A DNA stretch of 8,777 nucleotides from an uncultured Odoribacter sp. (GCA_947176455.1 CAMWQQ010000058.1:1-8777), one strand, 5' to 3'; shown: positions 1 through 7,302, numbered from the stretch's first letter. Notes: generated by a model from the letters alone, not told the origin. Numbers and translations: made by a program.

Positions 1-415
1 AACAGGAGGCGATGATGCAGGGCAGGAGTATGCCGTGTTCGAAATGAACGGGGACGGCATGATGCAGCTCGCTTGCCGTTATCACCAGAGGAATGTTCAA
101 TTCTTCAAAAGTTTTTACGGGCAGAAATTCTTTCAGGCGTTCTTCCATGCCGTTCATGGTCATGATGCCTTTTTTGGACATGACGGGGCGGGCAAAGTGG
201 AGCAGTTTTTTGCCCATAAAAAATTTCAGGCATTCTTCGGGCGTCTTGCCGGAGGCAATCATGGCTCCGATAATGGAACCTACGCTGGTTCCGGATATGA
301 TGTCCGGTTTCAGACCGGATTCAAACATGGCTTGTATTACTCCCAAGTGGGCAAATCCTCTGGCTCCTCCTCCTCCAAGTACCAGACCGATATGGTATTG
401 CGGTGCTGTCTTCAT
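1..415 (-). CDS. Patatin-like phospholipase, N-terminal part (runs off left edge)
   Basis: The visible 138 residues are the N-terminal half of a patatin-fold serine acyl hydrolase, a family that hydrolyses acyl esters of lipids with a Ser-Asp dyad. The oxyanion-hole glycine loop GGGGARG is at residues 14-20 and the nucleophile elbow GTSVGS at 42-47, with Ser44 as predicted nucleophile. The second dyad residue (Asp of the DG[GA] motif) lies beyond the window. There is no signal peptide, because the glycine loop begins only 13 residues after the start. This resembles the short cytosolic RssA/YchK-like bacterial patatins rather than secreted ones. The start at 415 is chosen because it gives the usual short lead into the glycine loop; no Shine-Dalgarno is evident. 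It is divergent from the acetyltransferase gene, with a 149-bp A/T-rich gap in which I find no convincing promoter for either. Substrate cannot be inferred; family assignment is firm. Confidence 0.93.
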   Translation of the reverse strand, partial: MKTAPQYHIGLVLGGGGARGFAHLGVIQAMFESGLKPDIISGTSVGSIIGAMIASGKTPEECLKFFMGKKLLHFARPVMSKKGIMTMNGMEERLKEFLPVKTFEELNIPLVITASELHHAVPVHFEHGILLPCIIASC

Positions 416-564
416 AAAAAAACTGTCATGTGTCGATTGTGTACGGAAAAATGGTTTTCGGGTTTGACGGAAAGCGGAGAAATTGTTTTTTGCCGGAATT
501 TATTTAAGTTGAGCCGTATGAATCGTTGTTTTTGTGAGAAGAAACTATGTAAAAAAATGGAAAT

Positions 565-1107
565 ATGATTGTATTGGAAAGAATCAAAAGCGAAAAGGAG
601 GAGGTTTTTCAATGGCTGGCGGTGTTGTATGCGGAGGCTTTCCCTCCGGAAGAACGCAGGGATATGGAGCAGTTGAAGGAGTTGTTGAGCACCGAACCGG
701 ATATGTTTTTCAATGCCGTGAAATGTGATGGAGAATTAGCCGGTTTGCTGGTGTATTGGGATTTCGGGACTTTTTATTATCTGGAACACTTGGCGGTATT
801 TGCGGAACTGAGAAACAGAAAGATTGGACAGCGGATTCTGAATTGGGTGAATGAACATCTGAAAGGTGTGTGGGTACTGGAGGTGGAACCGGACGATACG
901 GAAATGGCGAAAAGGCGTATCGGTTATTATCAGCGGAACGGTTTCCGGATATTGGACAAGTCTTATTTGCAACCGGCTTATCGTCCCGGTGGGGAAGCAT
1001 TTCCGCTTTGGATTATGGGCAATGGGACGGGACAATCGCAGGACGAATTAAACCGACAAATTCAAACGATAAAAAACAGGGTGTATTATCGCCAAAATAA
1101 TATGTAA
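565..1107 (+). CDS. GNAT-family N-acetyltransferase
   Basis: A 180-residue protein with the GNAT fold, which transfers an acetyl group from acetyl-CoA to an amine. Strand beta4 and the acetyl-CoA pyrophosphate loop (motif A) are visible as YLEHLAVFAELRNRKIGQRIL-type sequence at residues 72-92, with the R/Q-x-x-G-x-G/A loop read as RNRKIG (83-88). Motif B appears around 118-128 as YYQRNGF. The N-terminal AFPPEERR (25-32) is a stretch I associate with Bacteroidetes GNAT proteins. The last 25-30 residues are polar and Gln/Asn-rich and extend past the fold. The substrate is unknown: these motifs bind the cofactor and say little about the acceptor. The ATG at 565 is preceded by an A-rich stretch rather than a Shine-Dalgarno, as is common in Bacteroidetes. 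It stands alone between the divergent patatin gene and the repeat/ATPase unit. Confidence 0.85.
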   Translation: MIVLERIKSEKEEVFQWLAVLYAEAFPPEERRDMEQLKELLSTEPDMFFNAVKCDGELAGLLVYWDFGTFYYLEHLAVFAELRNRKIGQRILNWVNEHLKGVWVLEVEPDDTEMAKRRIGYYQRNGFRILDKSYLQPAYRPGGEAFPLWIMGNGTGQSQDELNRQIQTIKNRVYYRQNNM

Positions 1108-1120
1108 TATATTGGTTTTT
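1092..1120 (+). terminator. Weak A/T-rich hairpin and T-tract at the end of the acetyltransferase gene
   Basis: C1092-T1101 can pair with A1106-G1115 in an imperfect stem (two A-A mismatches, mostly A/T pairs), followed by TTTTT at 1116-1120. It overlaps the stop codon of the acetyltransferase gene. It may be a poor intrinsic terminator. The same TTGGTTTTT at 1112-1120 is also an inverted match to the core of the downstream 23-bp repeats, so the element could instead belong to the repeat array. Low confidence. Confidence 0.22.
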
Positions 1121-1130
1121 AGTATAAAAT

Positions 1131-1199
1131 TGCCACAAAAAACCAAAATGAAATGCCACAAAAAACCAAAATGAAATGCCACAAAAAACCAAAATGAGG
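1131..1199 (+). repeat. Three tandem 23-bp direct repeats upstream of the DUF4143 ATPase promoter
   Basis: Three head-to-tail copies occupy 1131-1153, 1154-1176 and 1177-1199. Each begins TGCCACAAAAAACCAAAATG. The first two end in AAA and the third in AGG, so the copies are otherwise identical and there is no spacer. The 23-bp period is close to two turns of B-DNA, so a protein bound to each copy would lie on roughly the same helical face. The array ends within a few bases of the predicted -33 element of the ATPase promoter. An inverted copy of the nine-base core AAAAACCAA lies at 1112-1120. The position and phasing suggest iterated operator sites or a binding platform for the ATPase itself; this is inference, since the sequence shows only the repeats. 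Confidence 0.95.
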
Positions 1200-1230
1200 T
1201 TGGGCGGTATGGGATAAAGTATTATCTTTG
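1199..1230 (+). promoter_or_regulatory. Bacteroidetes-type promoter for the DUF4143 ATPase
   Basis: The octamer TATCTTTG at 1223-1230 is an exact match to the -7 consensus TAnnTTTG used by the primary sigma factor of Bacteroidetes. A TTG at 1200-1202 lies 20 bp upstream, in the place of the -33 element (consensus TTTG, usually 19-21 bp away). Transcription would begin near 1235-1240, giving a leader of only about 12-17 nt before the ATG at 1252. The tandem repeats abut the -33 element on its upstream side, a position suited to activation, or to repression if the bound protein reaches over the promoter. Confidence 0.7.
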
Positions 1231-1251
1231 CCTTTGAAATAGGCTTTGATT

Positions 1252-2544
1252 ATGGCATACTTACATCGCATTGCTGACAATGTATTAAAAGATTATCTTG
1301 ACGCATTTGGGGCCATTCTGATAGAGGGGCCGAAATGGTGTGGAAAGACTACCACTGCCCGGCAGCATGCCGGAAGTGAAATCAGTTTGCAGAATCCGGA
1401 TACTCGTGATGGTTATCTTGTGACGGCGGCATCCCGTCCTTCGTTATTGCTTGACGGTGCTGTTCCCCGCTTGATCGATGAATGGCAGGATGCTCCGACT
1501 TTGTGGGATGCTGTCCGGACGGCAGTCGATAATCGGGGAGGAGAGCCGGGACAATTTATTTTGACCGGGTCAAACTCGATAGACAAGAATAAGATACGGC
1601 ATTCCGGTACCGGAAGGATTGCCCGGATGCGAATGTATCCCATGAGTCTTTGGGAGTCCGGAGAATCTTCCGGACAGGTGTCGCTTATGGAGTTGTTTGA
1701 TCATCCTGATGTTGACCTTGACGGTGCTACGGCAAAACTTGACATCCGGCAGTTGATATTTGCTGCTTGTCGTGGTGGCTGGCCTGCTTCCTTGACTGGT
1801 AAGACAGAGCGGGCGCAGTTATTGGTCGCCAAGAATTATTTCAGGAGCGTTTGTGCCAATGATATATTCACGGTGGACGGTGTGGAACGAAATGAGAAGA
1901 TTTGTCGTGAAATTTTACGCACTTATGCTCGCAACATCTCAACGCTTGCGAAGAAAACGAAAATGATACAGGATGTGGTGGCTACTACCGAAAGCTGTAC
2001 CGAACCGACATTCGACAGTTATGTGGTAGCCCTTGAGCGACTTTTTGTCTTGCAGGATGTTGAGGCATGGTCTCCGGCTGTCAGGTCGGCATCCGCCATT
2101 CGAAGAGGAAAGAAACGAAGTTTCACGGACCCGTCGATTGCCGTGGCTGCGCTTGGGCTTTCTCCGCAACAGTTGCAGTTGGACTTAAAGACCTTTGGAT
2201 TTATCTTTGAATGTATGGCAATGAGAGATTTGCGGGCATATTCACAGGGGAGTTACGGTTCCATTTCTTATTATCATGACCGCTACGATCTGGAAGCAGA
2301 TGCTGTATTGCATCTTGATGACGGTCGGTATGCTTTGATTGAGTTTAAGCTCGGTAGTGCCGAGATTGAGACGGGGGCAAAACATCTTCTTGAAATTAAG
2401 GAACTCATCAAACAGCATAATGAAAGAGAAAAACAAGTCCGACTTCGTGAACCGGATTTACTGCTGGTCATTACCGGAGGTCCCATGGCCTATACCCGTT
2501 CCGATGGAGTGAAAGTGGTTCCATTGGGATGCCTGAAAGACTAG
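1252..2544 (+). CDS. AAA_14/DUF4143-family ATPase with C-terminal PD-(D/E)XK-like motif
   Basis: A 430-residue P-loop ATPase of the AAA_14 (N-terminal) plus DUF4143 (C-terminal) type, whose cellular role is not established. Walker A is GPKWCGKT at residues 26-33, Walker B is RLIDEWQ at 73-79 (Asp76, Glu77), and the sensor strand FILTGS is at 102-107. A helical and probably winged-helix region follows from about 195 to 320. The C-terminal part has E348-x-D350 and then E364-F-K366 on successive strands, the spacing of a PD-(D/E)XK nuclease-like core. A TTG two codons upstream (1246) is in frame, but the ATG at 1252 fits the predicted transcription start better. No catalytic residue is obviously missing and the frame is intact. 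It is a single-gene unit bounded by the 23-bp repeats and a strong terminator, next to unrelated genes, which suggests an accessory gene. Family call is firm; nuclease activity is only a structural suggestion. Confidence 0.92.
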   Translation: MAYLHRIADNVLKDYLDAFGAILIEGPKWCGKTTTARQHAGSEISLQNPDTRDGYLVTAASRPSLLLDGAVPRLIDEWQDAPTLWDAVRTAVDNRGGEPGQFILTGSNSIDKNKIRHSGTGRIARMRMYPMSLWESGESSGQVSLMELFDHPDVDLDGATAKLDIRQLIFAACRGGWPASLTGKTERAQLLVAKNYFRSVCANDIFTVDGVERNEKICREILRTYARNISTLAKKTKMIQDVVATTESCTEPTFDSYVVALERLFVLQDVEAWSPAVRSASAIRRGKKRSFTDPSIAVAALGLSPQQLQLDLKTFGFIFECMAMRDLRAYSQGSYGSISYYHDRYDLEADAVLHLDDGRYALIEFKLGSAEIETGAKHLLEIKELIKQHNEREKQVRLREPDLLLVITGGPMAYTRSDGVKVVPLGCLKD

Positions 2545-2576
2545 TTGCACCTGTTTGACTGGGGATGAGGAAAAAT

Positions 2577-2606
2577 AAACCGGGTTCAATGACATGAACC
2601 CGGTTT
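2577..2606. terminator. Bidirectional intrinsic terminator between the ATPase and transketolase genes
   Basis: A perfect 12-bp stem AAACCGGGTTCA / TGAACCCGGTTT with a 6-nt loop is followed on the plus strand by TGTTTTC and preceded by AAAAAT, which reads as a T-rich tail on the minus strand. It lies 32 bp after the ATPase stop codon and 19 bp after the transketolase stop codon, so it can end both convergent transcripts. Confidence 0.9.
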
Positions 2607-2625
2607 TGTTTTCGGTAGATGGGAT

Positions 2626-4659
2626 TTATTTTCTCAGCATTTCACAGATCTCGTTGTATACGGATTCGCCTGTGAAGCCGAATTTCTCGTCCAGGACTTT
2701 TGCCGGAGCCGAATAACCGAAGTGGTTTACGCCGTGAATCCTGCCCTTGCAACCAACCAGACCTTCCAAAGTAACGGACAGACCTGCCGTGAGACAGAAT
2801 TTGGGCTTGTCTGCCGGAATCACTTTTTCTTGATAGTCTGCCGGTTGTTGCCGGAATAGTCCCTCTGAAATGGCGGACACGACTTGTGAAACAATGCCTT
2901 TTCTTTCTTTCAGCAGTTGGGCGGCATCCACCAGGGTGGAAACTTCCGAGCCGGAAGCGATCAGGACGACATCGGGATTCTCTCCGTTTTTCAAGGCGAC
3001 ATAGGCACCTTTTTCCGCTGCCAGTGCTTCATCGTAACGGTTGCTTTCCGCCGGCAGATCGTTCACGTTTTGCCGGGAGAATACCAATGCGGTCGGTGTA
3101 CTGGTGTTTTCCATTGCCATTTTCCATGCGACGCTGGTTTCTGCCGAGTCGGCAGGACGCAAGGCAAGCAAACTCATTTTGTTGTGGTGGTTTTGCATCT
3201 TTTCCAACAAGCGCAATTGAGCTTCGTGTTCAATGGGCTGGTGGGTGGGGCCGTCTTCACCTACGCGGAAGGCATCGTGACTCCAGATGTATTTTACCGG
3301 AACTTCCATTAAAGCCGACAGGCGGAAAGCCGGTTTCATATAGTCCGAGAAGACGAAGAAAGTACCGCAAGCCACATGGATACCGCCGTGGAGAGCGATA
3401 CCGTTGCAGATGGTTGCCATGGTCAATTCGGCGACACCGGCTTGCAGGAATTTTCCGCTGAAATCTCCTTTCACTAAATTTCTGGCTCCTCCTTTGATGA
3501 ATCCGTCCGTTTTGTCGGAATTGGAAAGGTCTGCCGAGCTGACAATCATGTTGTCCACTTGTTTTGCCAGTTCCGCCAATACATCGGCAGAAGCCGCACG
3601 GGTGGCGATGTTGGCTTTGTGGGCGATGGCCTTGTAGTCGATTTCGGGAGCTTTTCCGGACAGATAGGTGTGGTATTTGGTAGCCAGTTCAGGATTTGCC
3701 TTTTCCCAGGCGGCTTGTTCTGCCTTCTTCTTCTGGGCGTATATTCGTTTTTCTTCCAGGACTTTCCGGTAATGTTCCTGTACTTCCGGGAAGATGGTGA
3801 AAGGATGTTCCGGGTCACCGCCCAGGTTTCGGATGGTTTTTTCTATGGATGCGCCTGCTGCGCTTAACGGTTGTCCGTGAGTGGATACCTTGTTGGAATA
3901 ATCTTCGTTGTTTTCGCCGAGTGCGCCTTTGCCCATGAGCGTGCGACCGATAATCAGCGTGGGACGCTGGGTTTCAGCCTGGGCTTTTTTCAGCGCCTGG
4001 CGGATTTCTTCGGCATTGTTGCCATTGATGGTTATCGTGTTCCAGCCCCAAGCCTCGTATTTCATAGCCGTGTTTTCGGTGGTCACTTCATCGACTTTGG
4101 TGGAAAGCTGGATGTTGTTGGCATCGTAGAACATAATCAGGTTTGCCAACCCCAAGGTTCCGGCAATGCGACCTGCTCCCTGGGAGATTTCTTCCTGTAT
4201 GCCTCCGTCCGAGATGAAGGCGTAGGTCTTGTGCGACATCCATTCTCCGAAGCGGGCAACCAGAAAACGTTCTGCGATGGCTGCGCCTACTGCCATGGCG
4301 TGTCCCTGTCCCAACGGACCGGAAGTGTTTTCAACGCCTCTTTGCACGTCTCTTTCCGGGTGTCCAGGAGTGATGCTTCCCCATTGGCGGAAGTTTTGCA
4401 GGTCTTCCATGCTGTATTTGCCCAACAGGCTCAATGCGGCATAAAGCATCGGTGACATGTGGCCAGGGTCTAAGAAAAACCGGTCGCGGTTTGCCCATGT
4501 GGCATCTTCCGGGTCAAAATTCAGGAACTCGGAAAATAGTACGTTGACGTAATCGGCTCCGCCCATGGCTCCGCCGGGATGTCCCGATTTTGCTTTTTCA
4601 ACCATTGAGGCTGCAAGAATTCGGATGTTATCTGCTGCTTTGTCGGTGATTGTGTTCAT
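2626..4659 (-). CDS. tkt: Transketolase
   Basis: A full-length 677-residue thiamine-diphosphate- and divalent-metal-dependent transketolase. It moves two-carbon ketol units between sugar phosphates in the non-oxidative pentose phosphate pathway, in the cytosol. SGHPGGAMG (His27) and GHMSP (His67) supply active-site histidines, and GPLGQG is at 114-119. The thiamine/metal motif reads SDGG (Asp151) with Asn181 thirty residues later, where many relatives have GDG. The pyrimidine domain has the catalytic Glu411 in AELTMA, and GEDGPTHQP with Asp469 and His473; all three numbers equal those of the E. coli enzyme. The SRQN phosphate-binding segment follows at about 521-524. The start at 4659 is the natural one, with SGHPGG in its usual place. 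It lies 60 bp downstream of the S9 peptidase gene and has its own -7 box. Nothing is broken and all key residues are present. Confidence 0.97.
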   Translation of the reverse strand: MNTITDKAADNIRILAASMVEKAKSGHPGGAMGGADYVNVLFSEFLNFDPEDATWANRDRFFLDPGHMSPMLYAALSLLGKYSMEDLQNFRQWGSITPGHPERDVQRGVENTSGPLGQGHAMAVGAAIAERFLVARFGEWMSHKTYAFISDGGIQEEISQGAGRIAGTLGLANLIMFYDANNIQLSTKVDEVTTENTAMKYEAWGWNTITINGNNAEEIRQALKKAQAETQRPTLIIGRTLMGKGALGENNEDYSNKVSTHGQPLSAAGASIEKTIRNLGGDPEHPFTIFPEVQEHYRKVLEEKRIYAQKKKAEQAAWEKANPELATKYHTYLSGKAPEIDYKAIAHKANIATRAASADVLAELAKQVDNMIVSSADLSNSDKTDGFIKGGARNLVKGDFSGKFLQAGVAELTMATICNGIALHGGIHVACGTFFVFSDYMKPAFRLSALMEVPVKYIWSHDAFRVGEDGPTHQPIEHEAQLRLLEKMQNHHNKMSLLALRPADSAETSVAWKMAMENTSTPTALVFSRQNVNDLPAESNRYDEALAAEKGAYVALKNGENPDVVLIASGSEVSTLVDAAQLLKERKGIVSQVVSAISEGLFRQQPADYQEKVIPADKPKFCLTAGLSVTLEGLVGCKGRIHGVNHFGYSAPAKVLDEKFGFTGESVYNEICEMLRK

Positions 4660-4685
4660 ATAGTTGTTTCATTATTTGTTTTGCA

Positions 4686-4693
4686 CAAAGATA
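4686..4693 (-). promoter_or_regulatory. Candidate -7 box for transketolase
   Basis: On the minus strand this is TATCTTTG, an exact TAnnTTTG match and the same octamer as the ATPase promoter. It ends 26 bp before the transketolase ATG. The region 19-21 bp upstream has no good TTTG, so the -33 element is poor and the promoter may be weak or may need an activator. It lies inside the 60-bp gap after the peptidase stop codon. Confidence 0.5.
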
Positions 4694-4719
4694 AAAAATA
4701 ACGTTGTAAGTTCTACTAT

Positions 4720-7245
4720 TTAAAGATTGAGGTCTTTATATTGATGTTCCCACCAAGCCGGTTGTCCTTTTAAGTATTTGGCGAAGTAGGAGAGTATCGT
4801 GTTGTTCCACAAAATGCGCTGGTTGTAGTCGACAACGGCATGGTCGGCATCTTTTACGAATACCAGTTCCGCATCCTTGCCCAACAGTTTCAATGCCGTG
4901 TAAAACTCGATGCTCTGTCCTGTCGGCACGTTTACGTCTTTCGTGCCGTGAATCAGCAACAGGGGAACTTTGACCTTGTCGGCATTGAACAGCGGACTTT
5001 GATTGACGTAGATGTCCCTGCGGTTCCAAGGGTAAGCGTGTGCCGAGGCGTTGGTGCTGTAACCGTAGCCCCAGTATCCTTCACCCCAGTATCCGGCAAT
5101 GGAAGATATTCCGGCGTGCGATATGGCGCAAGCGAAAATGTCGGTCTGTGTCGTCAGGTATTCGGTGGTGAATCCTCCGTATGATGCTCCCATACAGCCC
5201 ACTCTTGCCGGGTCGATGAAAGGATGCGCCTTGACGAAGGCTTTGGTCGAGGCGATGATTTCGTCTCCGGTGATTTTGCCCCAGTTGTTTTGGTGGCGTG
5301 CGGAAAATTCCTGACCGTATCCGATAGCTCCGGAGGGTTGCGGTACGTAAACCACGTAACCGTTGGCGGTGTAAAGGTTGAAAGGCCAGCGTCCGCCAAA
5401 ACTACGGGATACCGGAGTGGTTCCGCCGTAGTAATAGACGATGAGCGGATATTTTTTCGACGGGTCGAAATCTGCCGGCAGGTAATACCGACCATCGATG
5501 ACCGTGCCTTTTTTGTAGTTGTAATCCCAGTCCTTCATTTCGCCGAATACGATATTTTCGTATTGTTCCTGTGCCGGATTATCCCATAAGGTTGCTTGGT
5601 TGTCAGTCAGATTGAGGGTGTAAATCCGTGCCGGGTAGTTGGTGTTGGATGCCGTGTACATCATTTGGTCGGCATTCTTTGAAAAACTGGTTGCCAGAAT
5701 CATATCTCCCGGGCAATCGATTCGGGTGAATTTGCCGTTTTTGTATTGGTACAACCGGACAAAATCCGCTTCGGTGACTTTGGCATAGATGCTCCCGTTT
5801 TGGTGCCATATCGCCTCTTCGACAGAGGGGTTGAAATTTCGGGTAATCGCTTCCACTTGTTTGGTGGACAAGTCATAAAGGTAGAGTTGGGTGTCGTATT
5901 GATTGGCAATCTGGTTTTTGCCGATATTCTCACCGATTTTGCCGAATGCGGACGGACCGCCTTTTATCAACAGTTTCTTGCCGTCGGGTGAGAAGGAGCA
6001 ATTTATGGAATAGGAGCGATCCTGCCACAAGGTGTCGATGTTTAATGTGGCGATATCCATTAAGTATATGCTTTGTTTGCTGAACGGATATTCGGTATAT
6101 ACCGGGCGACTTGTCGCGAACAGCAGTTTTTTGCCGTCTGCGCTGATGTCCATTAACGAGGTGGTCAGATTTCCCCAGGTCAGGCGGGAATGCAGACCGG
6201 TGGCGAAGTCGTATTTGCACAGGTAGTGACGTTGCCGGAAATAAGACTGGCGGTCTTGAACGCCGGCAAGTTTGCGGAGTTCCCATTTGGCATCGCTGTA
6301 ATTTTCCGTGTTGTAATAAATCAGGTAGGAGCCATCCGGTGACCAGATGCAACTTTTGATTTCCTGATCTTCCCGGATGAGGCAGGTTTGCTGTTGTTTC
6401 TCGATGTCATAGCTGTAAAGGGATTGTCCGTTGCCTTCGGCTTGCCAAAAAGAAAGACGGTCTTTTCCGGGAATCCATTGCAGGTTGCTGATGCCGTTGT
6501 AGAACGTGTAGACGATTTCTTTGTCGGCAATCCGGTAGACATAGGTGTTGGAGACGCTTTTGCCTTGCGAGGTGGTGGTGATGCCCACGACAGCGTATTT
6601 GCCGGTCGGGGATACCTGAAGGTTGCTGACCCGTTTGCCGTTCAGGATGTCATAGATGGTCTTGCCCCGTTGCGGAGAGGTGGAAAATTTGACGGAGTCA
6701 TTGGCAAATTCCTTGTCTGCTTCAAAGCGGGCAAAAGCCACTTTTCCTCCCCGGGTGAGCGACTTGATGACAATCGTGTGTTTGCCGGGAAGCCATTCGC
6801 CCGGAATCTGCCGGGTGGTCGCTTTGTTTTCGTTGACCGTGATTTTTTTGATGCCGTCCACATAGATTTCGGTGTTCCCGAAAAGATGAAAATGGAGTTT
6901 TCCGCTTATCCATTCCGAGTTACTGAAATAAACGGCATAATAATTTAATGAAAACACTTCCTGTTTCGCTGCCACAATCGTGTCGTTCTCGGTGTTGGCG
7001 ACGGTCCATTTCAATTGATGAAAACGGTCTTCCGTTTTGTTGGCGTCCGGTACCAGATTTTGGATGTTGATACTGTTGTAATCGGCAAGCATGGCTTCTG
7101 TGAAGGTCTTGTCCTTGACGTTCTTTGTTTCGCTGAATGCGGGTTTTTCCACAGAAATGGGAGTGAGGCTCAGCCATTCCCTTGCATCTTGCGCCTGAAC
7201 GTTGAAGATACCGGCAAGGAAAAAGGGAAGAAGGAATTTTTTCAT
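4720..7245 (-). CDS. Secreted S9-family (prolyl oligopeptidase/DPP-like) serine peptidase
   Basis: An 841-residue exported peptidase of clan SC, family S9, which cleaves peptides with an alpha/beta-hydrolase domain gated by a beta-propeller. A signal peptide occupies residues 1-18 (MKKFLLPFFLAGIFNVQA, likely cut before Gln19). Residues of about 30-190 form a beta-rich region that looks like a sandwich domain (HFHLFGNTEIYVDG). Propeller-like repeats (SPDGSYLIYY, SADGKKLLF, SPDGKKLLIKG) run from about 200 to 560. The hydrolase domain follows, with the nucleophile elbow GASYGGF (Ser688), Asp770 in HGTKDVNVP and His802 in DADHAVV, so the triad is complete. No lipobox cysteine follows the signal, so a soluble periplasmic enzyme is likely. 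Exact specificity (post-proline dipeptidyl or other) cannot be read from these motifs. The gene lies between rel and tkt on the same strand. Confidence 0.93.
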   Translation of the reverse strand: MKKFLLPFFLAGIFNVQAQDAREWLSLTPISVEKPAFSETKNVKDKTFTEAMLADYNSINIQNLVPDANKTEDRFHQLKWTVANTENDTIVAAKQEVFSLNYYAVYFSNSEWISGKLHFHLFGNTEIYVDGIKKITVNENKATTRQIPGEWLPGKHTIVIKSLTRGGKVAFARFEADKEFANDSVKFSTSPQRGKTIYDILNGKRVSNLQVSPTGKYAVVGITTTSQGKSVSNTYVYRIADKEIVYTFYNGISNLQWIPGKDRLSFWQAEGNGQSLYSYDIEKQQQTCLIREDQEIKSCIWSPDGSYLIYYNTENYSDAKWELRKLAGVQDRQSYFRQRHYLCKYDFATGLHSRLTWGNLTTSLMDISADGKKLLFATSRPVYTEYPFSKQSIYLMDIATLNIDTLWQDRSYSINCSFSPDGKKLLIKGGPSAFGKIGENIGKNQIANQYDTQLYLYDLSTKQVEAITRNFNPSVEEAIWHQNGSIYAKVTEADFVRLYQYKNGKFTRIDCPGDMILATSFSKNADQMMYTASNTNYPARIYTLNLTDNQATLWDNPAQEQYENIVFGEMKDWDYNYKKGTVIDGRYYLPADFDPSKKYPLIVYYYGGTTPVSRSFGGRWPFNLYTANGYVVYVPQPSGAIGYGQEFSARHQNNWGKITGDEIIASTKAFVKAHPFIDPARVGCMGASYGGFTTEYLTTQTDIFACAISHAGISSIAGYWGEGYWGYGYSTNASAHAYPWNRRDIYVNQSPLFNADKVKVPLLLIHGTKDVNVPTGQSIEFYTALKLLGKDAELVFVKDADHAVVDYNQRILWNNTILSYFAKYLKGQPAWWEHQYKDLNL

Positions 7246-7294
7246 TGTTTTCTGTTTTATTTTAATGTTTATACGATCCAGTTGATTATTGGTG

Positions 7295-7302
7295 CGAATT
7301 TA
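7295..7302 (-). promoter_or_regulatory. Weak candidate -7 box for the S9 peptidase
   Basis: On the minus strand this reads TAAATTCG, one mismatch from TAnnTTTG, and ends 49 bp before the peptidase ATG. The expected -33 region is T-rich but has no clear TTTG. It is the only candidate I see in the 184-bp gap 7246-7429, which otherwise holds the T-tracts that follow rel. Confidence 0.25.

Noticed and set aside
35..568. 177-codon plus-strand open frame opposite the patatin gene
   Set aside because: It lies antisense to clear patatin motifs on the minus strand and its translation has no recognisable pattern; it is a shadow frame.
412..612. Minus-strand 66-codon frame whose TGA overlaps the patatin ATG (apparent translational coupling)
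   Set aside because: It overlaps the start of the divergent acetyltransferase gene, is rich in Phe/His/Ser from A/T-rich DNA, and matches nothing; the overlap is probably chance.
1246..1251. TTG start two codons upstream of the ATPase ATG
   Set aside because: An ATG follows at once at 1252 and leaves a more reasonable leader after the predicted promoter.
3871..4455. 194-codon plus-strand open frame inside transketolase
   Set aside because: Antisense to fully conserved transketolase sequence; codon bias of the real gene keeps the opposite frame open.
4722..4737. Small hairpin AAAGA/TCTTT at the end of the peptidase gene as a terminator
   Set aside because: Only five A/T-rich pairs and no T-tract directly after it; too weak to call.
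6388..6948. 186-codon plus-strand open frame inside the S9 peptidase gene
   Set aside because: Antisense to the propeller region, with no recognisable domain; shadow frame.
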